From NCBI GenBank assembly GCA_030180075.1, contig JASNJN010000048.1:1-33190 (forward strand): a DNA stretch of 33,190 nucleotides. Direction: 5' to 3'. The stretch is from Mikrocytos mackini. Lineage: Eukaryota > Endomyxa > Ascetosporea > Mikrocytida > Mikrocytiidae. This document shows, one piece after another, positions 25,573-33,190 of the stretch (position 1 is its first letter; every line of letters begins with the position of its first letter). The translations under genes were made by a program, and so were the position numbers. The notes below the pieces were generated by a model, which did no database searches, was not told the origin of the DNA, and saw only the letters and a list, made by a program, of their open reading frames with translations.

Positions 25573-27048
25573 ATGGAAATTTTTAGAAACGTGCGCAACT
25601 ACTCTTACAGAGCCGGGTTGGCGTTCTGTCTTTTAATAACTGCATTTCTACCAAGAATAACAGCCGTGGAAGAAGAAAAGACCTTTTCAGTGCGTGACAT
25701 ACCTCTTTTCATAGAACAAGATTCTGACATCGTAACCAGAATACACGATATGGAAATAAGAGATAATCTACACATCAATTTTCACCACAAAAGAGCGTTA
25801 CATAGGGAGTTGAAGAAAAGAGCAGAAGGGGGAATGGCCCAATCGAACGAGTACAAGATTGTTGGCATGCCGAGTGATATGGTCAGTGCGGCTTTCTTAG
25901 TCATCGGCAGTGACACAAAGGGTGAAAAGGTGATTATGGACACTGGCAGTCATCTACCAGTTTTGGCCCTGCCAGAATCGATACAGGGAGAAAACGCTTT
26001 CATTCCTCTTGATGAAGAAAGTTTGAAGAAGTTGAAAAAGAACAGTTTCGAGTGGGTTTATAAATGCCCGGCGTTCTTTATGAAAGGGTTTTCGTGTGGA
26101 AAGGAAAGGTACGGGTCTGGAGGCGTCAATTCAGTTATTGTTCAAGGAAGGTTTGGGTTCAGAGAACCGACGGAAAAGGATTTTGAGAAGAATAAAGAAT
26201 ACTATGATGATGGAAACACATCCCTGCAAGCCATGTCAGGGAATGCGGCTAGGATTAAAGGCGGTGTGGGAGCAGATGGGTTTGTGAACACGGCGATACT
26301 CTTCCAACTGAACACTATATACGGGCAGTCTCCACTGGGGATTCTCGGGCTCAGTTTCGGGAAGAACGGCTTTGATGTTAACCCATTCTTGACTGCACTT
26401 GACTTGAAGAAGAAAAACTTTATGTTTCAAAGCACAAATAGCAAAGTACATGAAGGAAAGCAAGACATTAGCATTAAGTTTGGGGTCGACTATAACAACG
26501 ATGATTACCATTGGACTGAGTTTACAGGATATTACAAACTATTTTCGATGTTCAATTTATACAGTGTGGGAGCTCAAAGAGGTGCTTATAGGAGAGCAGA
26601 CGATCCGATATTCGACGATATCAAGGCTAGTAATGTTATATTTGATTCAGGAACCAACGTTTTAGTGCTGCCAAAAAGTATAATAAAAAACCTAGTTAGC
26701 GATCTAATAGGAAGTATGTCAGATAAAGTCGACTTGAAGAAACTTGACCAACAAGGAAAGAGCTACCAATTATGTTGGGAAGCTGGGAACGGTGTTAAGA
26801 TGTTAATAAGGCTGAAGGAGTTTGCTTTAGAAGTGGATCTGGACTTAATAGGAATTTATAGAATTAAAAAAGGCGGGGTGGTTACTACGTGCAACTATAT
26901 ATTGGAAGATTCGTTTGGCGTTGTACCTGTTGGGTTCAGTTTATGGCACATGTTTGATGTGATTTGGGATTCAGATTTTAAAAAGGTGGGATTCAAACCT
27001 GGACAACAATGTGAAAACAATAAATGCAAAATACTGGAGTATAATTAA
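25573..27048 (+). CDS. secreted pepsin-family (A1) aspartic protease, 491 aa
   Basis: Endopeptidase with two catalytic Asp. From ATG 25573 the product starts with a signal peptide (basic RNVRNYSYR, hydrophobic AGLAFCLLITAFL, possible cleavage after ITA). An upstream in-frame ATG at 25501 lies inside CPSF30 and would bury the signal peptide, so I reject it. A propeptide-like segment runs to about residue 85. The first active site is VIMDTGS (Asp123) and the second VIFDSGT (Asp358), at a spacing normal for bilobal A1 enzymes. GILGLSFG and VVPVGFSLWHMFDVIWD are further family blocks. Cys near residues 162-172 and at the C-terminus could form disulfides. Likely acts outside the cell or in the secretory path. 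Confidence 0.92.
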   Translation: MEIFRNVRNYSYRAGLAFCLLITAFLPRITAVEEEKTFSVRDIPLFIEQDSDIVTRIHDMEIRDNLHINFHHKRALHRELKKRAEGGMAQSNEYKIVGMPSDMVSAAFLVIGSDTKGEKVIMDTGSHLPVLALPESIQGENAFIPLDEESLKKLKKNSFEWVYKCPAFFMKGFSCGKERYGSGGVNSVIVQGRFGFREPTEKDFEKNKEYYDDGNTSLQAMSGNAARIKGGVGADGFVNTAILFQLNTIYGQSPLGILGLSFGKNGFDVNPFLTALDLKKKNFMFQSTNSKVHEGKQDISIKFGVDYNNDDYHWTEFTGYYKLFSMFNLYSVGAQRGAYRRADDPIFDDIKASNVIFDSGTNVLVLPKSIIKNLVSDLIGSMSDKVDLKKLDQQGKSYQLCWEAGNGVKMLIRLKEFALEVDLDLIGIYRIKKGGVVTTCNYILEDSFGVVPVGFSLWHMFDVIWDSDFKKVGFKPGQQCENNKCKILEYN

Positions 27049-27528
27049 ATGTTAAATATAAATCGTCGTGGAAAAGTTATATATTAAATTTGTTTCTAAA
27101 ACATTGATAAGACTGGGATTGTTTTTCTGATTTTTCGAATTATTGGTATAATTCGATCATTATCGCCAAAATCTTCTATTTAATTTAACAAATTTTAAAA
27201 ATGAATTGAATAAATTTTTGGTTTTAGATAGCGTTCGATTTTGTAATGTTATGTCATAATTAGAAATTCGTTGTATAACACCAAAAACTACAAACCTAGT
27301 ACGATATATGGTTCTTATAAAATTATAACATGATTAAATAAGAATCTATAGACATTGTATTTAATGCAAAAATTATCTTGAAATGGAATGGAATACAACG
27401 GTATTTCTTTTATAATCGAAACTAATTATAAATTCCACCCATGTTTGCTTCTGATCTACTCATTAAATTATACGCCCCTCAACACATTCATTGGGGTCTG
27501 GTTCTATTTTTGTTGTCGCTTCGGCGAT
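27049..27528. other. AT-rich spacer downstream of the protease
   Basis: A/T-rich with stops in all frames except a short non-conserved frame from 27388. I see no gene or repeat here. Confidence 0.4.
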
Positions 27529-28000
27529 TTAACTGGCCTGATCATTTTCATGGCCGTTGATTTGCGCCCTATTTTCAAATCCTCGTTCATTTTTACCATG
27601 ATGTGTCAGACATGTTGATGGCCGGGTGTTTGTCTCTAAATGCTGATTTGCGACAAGCGTCTTGAGCCTTTCAGTGTAAACTGTTGACGCTCTATCTCTT
27701 TCGTCAATTTTAGAGTATCCACATTCGAGGTGAAACATTGGTATATCTGTAGTGACCATTTGATGGTCACGTTCGGAATCTTCCCGTATAGTTCAGCTGT
27801 GAGTTTTGGGGATATCCTTGTATCTCCTTATGTGAGTTCGATTTTCCTCAACCTAAATACGTTTCTGTGCGCTACACTCAAGATGGCTCCCAGATATCCA
27901 ATGAAGACTACTCTGCAGTCTACTTGTGACCTCTGTACCACTTAGTTACCATGTTTGTGGTTTTATGGTAATTTTTGACTTTCTCTTCCTCATTGCAAAC

Positions 28001-28305
28001 CAGACATGAGAATAACCGACCCGATCAGGTCGGGTTCGGGCGGAAGAAGGACCGAAAATCGCTAAAAATTCTCAACAAATCGTGAAACATAAAAATAATG
28101 AAAATAAAATAATATAAACTTCAGATATACATTCCAGCAATTAAGCAAACGTGGGAAAGATTCCCAACGGAGTATTTGGAGTCTTAGGTCTAAAAAAAAT
28201 TGAACACCCACTTATATTTCGAGGTAAATTTAAACAGAATTTTGAAATTACATGATAAATTACTACCAAAAAATTTATATTTTCTACCCAAAATTCTCAT
28301 GTCTG
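28001..28305. mobile_element. hAT MITE, CAGACATGAG family, copy 2, perfect 8-bp target duplication
   Basis: The ends are CAGACATGAGAAT and ATTCTCATGTCTG. The left subterminal part (CCGACCCGATCAGGTCGGGT, GGCGGAAGAAGG) closely matches copy 1 at 4852-5219. It is flanked by TTGCAAAC at 27993-28000 and 28306-28313, an exact 8-bp direct repeat. The right GC-rich block of copy 1 is missing. It interrupts the endonuclease part of the non-LTR remnant. Confidence 0.88.
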
Positions 28306-28484
28306 TTGCAAACAGTTAGGTCTTCAGCCGAAACACCGACCTCTACGACTGTTATTCGCTTCTTGGCTTTGTCTATACATATGAAATCCGGCTGTTGTAC
28401 TGTTTTATGGGGCCCATCGAATTTTCATATTTCATAGGAAATAACTTTTTCTCAGAATAAGTTTATATGGTGTGAAAATTATTA

Positions 28485-29082
28485 CAGTCAAACCTCGATA
28501 AGCTTTACAAAGTCCCGTTTTTCTCCATGTTTTGTAAATCTTATGTGTAGTTTTGGATTTTTTCACGATACGACCGGGATTTTGTAAAACTATAAATGAA
28601 TATTTTATGTATTTCTCAATTATAAAACAGATGTAATCCATGGATCTCACAATTATGATAAATTTTTATTTCCTCAAGAGTATAAATGACAATTTTTTTA
28701 TGATTTTGCACTACGCTATAGCTTATAAATTTTATTATAAGATGTTCTAAATTAGCGCTAACATCTCTATTTATAGTCAAATTATACTTAGAATATTGAA
28801 CCAAGATTTTTCGTTGGAATATTTTTGATAAAATAAATTTTATCCGAGTGTAAATCTTAAGAAAAAAAATATTTTCCAAATTTTGATAAATGAATTTCTA
28901 TGCTATTTTAGCACTTAATTAATACTTATTGAGTCAAGTTCACATAATTTATGCACAATCGGGTGATTATTGAGTCATTTTCCGAAAAATAATTTTCGGA
29001 AAATGGTCGAAAATAGGTGTTTTTTGTAAATCTTACATGTGTAAATCTTAGAAAATTTGTAAATTTTATCGAGGTTTGACTG
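28485..29082. mobile_element. pogo/Tigger-like MITE with TA target duplication
   Basis: The ends are CAGTCAAACCTCGATAA and its reverse complement, with TA directly outside both (28483-28484, 29083-29084). CAGT...CCTCGAT termini and a TA duplication are typical of pogo/Tigger elements of the Tc1/mariner superfamily. The left interior (GCTTTACAAAG) and the right interior (AATTTACAAA in reverse) extend the similarity imperfectly. Short frames inside show no transposase motif. It lies within the non-LTR remnant. Confidence 0.85.
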
Positions 29083-29720
29083 TATATCGGTTTCAGTCGC
29101 TTTTAACGCTAATAATTTGTTTGTTTTTTGAACATTTTGAAAAATAAACATCAATTGGCATTTTCAGTCTGGTTCTATAGTTGTAGGCCCAATTTATCAA
29201 AAAATTTAAGCACTGAACCAAAATAGATCGAAACCAAACCCAGAACGTTGTTTATGAGTTCGAAATCTACGCATTAAGGTCATATAAATGTTTATTTTTA
29301 ACATATTTAAAAAGTTATTTCCTAAAAAATACGCTGTGTGGCCCGTTGCCAACAACAACTCTTTGATTAAGTATTAACTTGGAGTGTTTAGGGGTTCTTA
29401 CTAGCCTTGCCCAAGTGTCTTTCAAGAAAAATTATTGACCAAGTCATGGTAGGCTCTTATCTCATTTGCAATCATTAGGACTACCGCGTCGTGTCTGTCT
29501 TTAAGCAGACTGAACTACATGGCTGGGCAGCTACCCAGCATGTGTCCTATTGTTCCTTTCCTCGTGTAGCATCTCCCACAGGTGTTGGAAATGGTGGGGT
29601 CGATCACCTTCTGGTTTCTACAAATTGCATATGTTGTAAAACACAAAAGGGTTCGCGGAACCAGGGAAAACTTTTGGGTCTTGTTTTTTATATTAAAAAA
29701 TATAGATATTTTCATTATTG

Positions 29721-30291
29721 TCCGATATGGAGTTGTTTCTCAACAATACAACCAACTCCGAATATAACGAAGTTTATCAAATTAGAGCAGTTTTCTTTTA
29801 TAATTTTGTTCGGATATACTAATTATCGCCGATAACAGGATAGCGGAATTTTACCGAATTTGGAAATTGGGGTTTACTATCTTTGGAATCTTTTTGAAAC
29901 ACAGAAATTATATTATGCATATTAGACACATATATTTGGCTAGTATTAAAACTTACCATAGAATGGCTTAATACAGGTTCAAATAAAACTGACCAAATTT
30001 TTACCAAGTAGTAAAAATTTTCAAATAGGCCACATTTTTCTGAAACATCCACGTTTAAATTCTATTATTTTGGTTTAACCATATTATATTTTGATATTAA
30101 TAGTTTTTATTCCCACTTCAAAATATTTATTATATTCGGATATTTTGCTGTAATTTATTGGAAAATTATATTCTTAAAATCAAAGGTCGGTTGTTTTACA
30201 ATCGATTACGATATACTACATATCTAGGTTTGACCTGTAAAATTACTAATTGTTTGATACTTCACTCAAGTTTTAAAATTTAAAAACTTAA
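29721..30291. other. AT-rich spacer
   Basis: Stops in all frames; only short frames. The last 30 bases (TTTTAAAATTTAAAAACTTAA before the ATG at 30292) look like the leader of the next small gene. Nothing else is recognised. Confidence 0.4.
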
Positions 30292-30531
30292 ATGTTAGAG
30301 AATACTCTGGGTGATATTTTGAAAACCATAGAACTCAACAATACAAACCAGCTGTTCAAAACAGTGTTCGCCAACTTAATACTTCTCAACGATAATGCTT
30401 TCACACAAGACCCAAGTATAATGGAAGACGTTGATGAATTAAAAATCCATATGTCGGTATTAAAGATAATAGCGGAAATTTTATCGCGTTTCTTCAAAAA
30501 AGAATCTTGGATGTGGTTTAAAGGCTCTTAA
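30292..30531 (+). CDS. possible small protein, 79 aa
   Basis: Not recognised. The product is almost entirely helical in appearance, with leucine/isoleucine heptad-like spacing (LGDILKTIELNNTNQLF, then VLKIIAEILSRFF), suggesting a small coiled-coil or subunit-type protein. The ATG follows an A/T leader (TTTTAAAATTTAAAAACTTAA) like those of the solid genes in this window. Isolation within transposon-rich DNA and short length lower the confidence. Confidence 0.5.
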   Translation: MLENTLGDILKTIELNNTNQLFKTVFANLILLNDNAFTQDPSIMEDVDELKIHMSVLKIIAEILSRFFKKESWMWFKGS

Positions 30532-31129
30532 CATTACATTTAACTGTAAAATGCGTTGTACAAGTGAGTAAAAGTATAAAATCATCTTTAAACAACACAT
30601 AGAGATATAATATTTTACAATTGAATTTAAAAATCACCCCGAGATAATTTTATCTGCCAACTATACTACAAGAACGGCTTGTAATTTTGAAACTATTGCT
30701 TCTAAGAAAAAAAAAATTTTAGAAATTATTTACAAATATCGCAAAGTGAGACCGTCAACACTGTATTATATTATAGAAAATTTTATTACTAATAGAATAA
30801 AAGCGGTATTGATTTTTGATTAGGGGATAGAATTACCATAACGTTTCTTCGAAATTATGTGTCAAATATTACGGGATGCGAAATAGAATATTTCTTTATA
30901 TACGCATTATATAGATAATATCGGCGTATTAATAGCTCTTAGTGCAGAACCTTTGTTGTCCAGTGTTGAAAAATTCAGACATTTCTGTAAACATGCAACA
31001 TATAAATTAACCAACCTTGATCTGGCATTGGTTGTTTTCGGAAAATTTCAAAATGTAAACAGTTTCAATTAACTGTCCTTTTGTGGTTAAATCGTAAAGT
31101 TTGGCGACGTATATTTGGTGTATTAATAG
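30532..31129. other. AT-rich region, possibly part of a decayed transposon
   Basis: No open frame of note. It lies upstream of Mutator-like transposase fragments on the same strand and may be more decayed sequence of that element, but I cannot show this. Confidence 0.3.
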
Positions 31130-31309
31130 TTGAAAAAACTATTTTGGGTAAAAGAAATCCGACTCGTGCCTGAAGCGGTAATTGCGGATAATGCGCTTGC
31201 AATCACCAGTGCAATGGGAAATAGTTTTCTCGAAACCCAACATATTAATTGTTGGACACATATTGCTCGCAAATTTAGAGCAAAAAACAAAATGATGATC
31301 CTGATATGA
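31130..31309 (+). pseudogene. Mutator-like (MULE) transposase fragment
   Basis: The open frame reads LVPEAVIADNALAITSAMGN and, continuing, FLETQHINCWTHIARKFRAKN. The order 'Asp-x-x-x-Ala-(Leu/Ile) ... C-W-x-H-(I/V)' is the MULE transposase pattern around its second catalytic Asp and the C/H motif. It ends at TGA 31307-31309, and there is no start. Further coding-like sequence continues with frame changes to about 31480. Only a small part of a transposase of 500 or more residues remains. Confidence 0.55.
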
Positions 31310-31579
31310 AAAAATGATTATATGAAGGCATACTTCTTTTACATAGGGATTATAAAAGAAAGATATTCACTAAGACGTTACTAGTGTTTAATTTTTATTG
31401 GAATTCATTTAAACATTTTACACTGTCTATATCTTATTAAAAAATTATGTGAAACGAAATTCAAATTGTTTTCAAGTTTGTAATTTGTGGTGCGGAATGC
31501 CAAATAATTCATTAGCAGGATTACATACAAGTTATTTAATATTTTATTCGACGATTGGAACTACTTTTAGCAGACGAAA

Positions 31580-31909
31580 GTGAAAAATACAGCACTAAAG
31601 ACTTCAATGAAAGGTACAATCTTGCATACTAATACAAAGGAAGACAACCATAAATTCGATGTTCATTTGCTGGACAATAACGAAACGGTTTTCTATTATT
31701 ACTTGAAGCGACAAAATCAACAAACACAAACTAATGAAATATCAGTGGAAAGACTATGGCAGCTTGTTGTCAGAGAGGATAATTTTAATAGCTTAGTCGA
31801 ATTTAAAAAGTTTATTATATGTCCCGTTGTTGTTCATCAAGCGGTTGCCCCAATGAATGGAACAGTTTTTACTGTTCCGGGTACTTGTCAAGAAGTACGG
31901 AAAATGTGA
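31580..31909 (+). pseudogene. open frame, probable tail of the MULE remnant
   Basis: A 109-codon frame without a clear ATG at its start (GTG at 31580; the first ATG is a few codons in). It contains a segment (ISVERLWQLVVREDNFNSLV) that looks protein-like and ends in MNGTVFTVPGTCQEVRKM. The position, a few hundred bases downstream of the transposase fragment on the same strand, suggests the C-terminal part of the same transposase. I see no SWIM-type zinc motif, so the link rests on position alone. Confidence 0.3.
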
Positions 31910-32450
31910 TCACGTTTTCTTTCTGGTGGAAAGATATTTGCATGGGAAGGAGTTGAATATTATAAAAGGAGGTCATTTAACAGAGAAAATACATGGCGAA
32001 TATGAGGTAACGGATATTTAGGGAGAAAATTGGAGCGTGTTGGTTAAATATTATATTATATTCTATTACAACAATCATAACCATATATTTATTGAATTTA
32101 AAGTTTGAATAAATCTTGTTATATATTTTCCTTTTAAAACTATCATTTATACGCCCATGACTTTGTTAATAAAATCAGGATTTATATGTATTTTGTTTTA
32201 AAATGGTTTTATATTATAAATGAACTTAACTTTAATGTTTCTTTGCGACGACACAAAATTACTTAAATAGAGTCTATTTTGCTGTTTTCCTTGTTTCATC
32301 TTTGTTTTGTGTTAGTTTTTTTGGAAATGTTGTTCAGAGAATCCCAGGCTCTTGCTTTATGTTAGTTCGATTATTTTCAAAATTTTAAATGACACAGAAC
32401 ATCACACATAAAACGGGATAACCTAACATCACCTACACACTCACTTTGGC
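31910..32450. other. AT-rich spacer
   Basis: I see no gene, structured repeat or transposon end that can be defined here. Confidence 0.4.
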
Positions 32451-32640
32451 GCTAAATTCCCTATTTATACGTTATTTAGAGATAAAATAGTCAAATATGT
32501 CGGGAAAACAGAGGTTAAATTATACAAAGTCATCACAACCAAATTTGCGTCGAGTTATAATGAATTTAAGACTGTGAGCAATGAACCCAATGTCCGCAAG
32601 AAGCGAAAATATTACAGGCTAAACTACGAATGCGATTAAG
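32451..32640 (+). pseudogene. short coding-like remnant
   Basis: About 62 codons stay open without a start codon (KFPIYTLFRDKIVKYVGKTE to KKRKYYRLNYECD, TAA at 32638-32640). The basic KRKYYRLNYEC ending is faintly like the N-terminal WRKY/FLYWCH-type zinc domain of MULE transposases, but one Cys is not enough to claim it. It may also be chance. Confidence 0.25.
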
Positions 32641-32842
32641 GACACGAACGTGAATCTATATCTGGTCAGAAAAGAACTCGAACAAAGAAGATAGTCTTCA
32701 GGTTTCTTTTAAAATCATTTCAACAGGATCTAGTTTAATTAATACAGACATAGCCACTCACGACTCACATCCACTAGTCAGCTTTATCAAGAAGAAGTTT
32801 AACGAAGAAAAATGAAACAAATTGAAGTAGGAGAAAAGATGC

Positions 32843-33190
32843 GGGCTACAATTGAATCTGCCTCAAAAGTGTGTAAATTGCCTCAAAAATGTGTGTTTGC
32901 CTCAAAATCTTGTGTGTGCCTCATACGACTTTAAAATATACCCCAATCCTTTAAAATTCCGTTTCTTTTAGATATTATCTATATCTATCCTACAATTTGC
33001 CATAAACGTTTTCAAAGTAATATAAAATAAATTTATGTGTTATGTAATGAAAATTTTCCGAAATTCAATTTTTCCATGTAACGTAGAATAAATATCAAAA
33101 TCGGAGTTTTTCTAGAAAAGTTTCTCAAACGAAGATCGCTCAGATTGCTCAATACAACGTTTAAAATAAATTAGAAGTCTTATTTCAACA
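32843..33190. mobile_element. GCCTCA-repeat element, copy 2, cut by window end
   Basis: Reverse-complement match to 5660-6023. It starts GGGCTACAATTGAAT, has four GCCTCA spaced about 17-20 bp (32868-32930), then matches through TCCTACAATTTGCC and TATAAAATAAATTTATGTGT to CAACGTTTAAAATAAATT at the end of the window. It is diverged by scattered substitutions, so this is an independent copy, not an assembly duplicate. Confidence 0.75.

Larger units (their letters stand above)
27529..29720 (-). pseudogene. decayed non-LTR retrotransposon with restriction-like endonuclease end (R2/R4/Dong-type)
   Basis: On the minus strand, about 29640-29450 reads NTCGRCYTRKGTIGHMLGSC, then a stop, then LLKDRHDAVVLMIANEI. 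This is the CCHC-plus-RHD pattern found after the RT in R2/R4-type elements. At about 28430-28307 it reads TVQQPDFICIDKAKKRITVV then EVGVSAED, the PD...E-V pattern of their endonuclease. At about 27910-27830 it reads VVFIGYLGAI, a usual C-terminal block. The parts are separated by stops, frameshifts and two later insertions (28001-28305 and 28485-29082). The RT core is absent. Confidence 0.6.

Noticed and set aside
28432-28879. Frames inside the pogo-like element as a transposase
   Set aside because: They show no DDE or helix-turn-helix motif and run across the element's inverted repeat.
1-33190. CRISPR array, rRNA or tRNA genes
   Set aside because: No regularly spaced identical repeats with unique spacers, and no conserved rRNA or tRNA cores were seen. 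The GCCTCA arrays are too short and irregular.

Overview
The window looks like nuclear DNA of a microsporidian with a large, transposon-rich genome. This is an inference from style, with no rRNA or marker gene to confirm it. The sequence is AT-rich. Its genes are intron-less and packed together where they occur: two convergent pairs overlap by exactly 4 nt at their stop codons (8254-8257 and 24651-24654), and one divergent pair has start codons only 13 nt apart (25560-25572). Several start codons follow A/T runs of the AAAATTTAA type. The recognisable genes (bromodomain protein, CPSF30, secreted pepsin-type protease, serpin) are eukaryotic. Genus is not decidable here. A few N bases (3462-3469, 23002-23008) show it is a draft assembly.

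Layout. Positions 1-6447 form a gene desert of small non-autonomous DNA transposons and GC-richer repeats; one hAT-type MITE at 4852-5219 has a perfect 8-bp target duplication. Positions 6448-14007 form a gene island: a bromodomain protein, three unrecognised proteins, and a long reading frame resembling the CPSF160/Rse1/DDB1 (CPSF_A) family, interrupted by one in-frame TAA and one frameshift. Positions 14152-22840 hold two different decayed Ty3/gypsy retrotransposons head to head, separated by an 814-bp structure made of two identical 353-bp arms in inverted orientation.

Positions 23010-27048 form a second gene island: a serpin whose N-terminus runs into N bases, a small charged protein, the polyadenylation factor CPSF30, and a secreted aspartic protease. 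A 247-bp MITE flanked by an 11-bp target duplication sits inside CPSF30. It falls exactly between the third Cys and the His of zinc finger 5 and separates the C-terminal zinc knuckle from the rest. Positions 27049-33190 are again transposon territory: a decayed non-LTR retrotransposon carrying a pogo-like MITE (TA duplication) and a second hAT MITE (perfect 8-bp duplication), one small ORF, fragments of a Mutator-like transposase, and at the right edge an inverted partial copy of the element at 5401-6035.

The host genes do not form a single pathway. The main message is genome dynamics: compact gene islands being invaded. CPSF30 is an essential gene caught with an insertion, and the CPSF_A-like gene is broken or mis-sequenced. 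The serpin and the aspartic protease may both act in host-parasite proteolysis, but their proximity alone does not show that.
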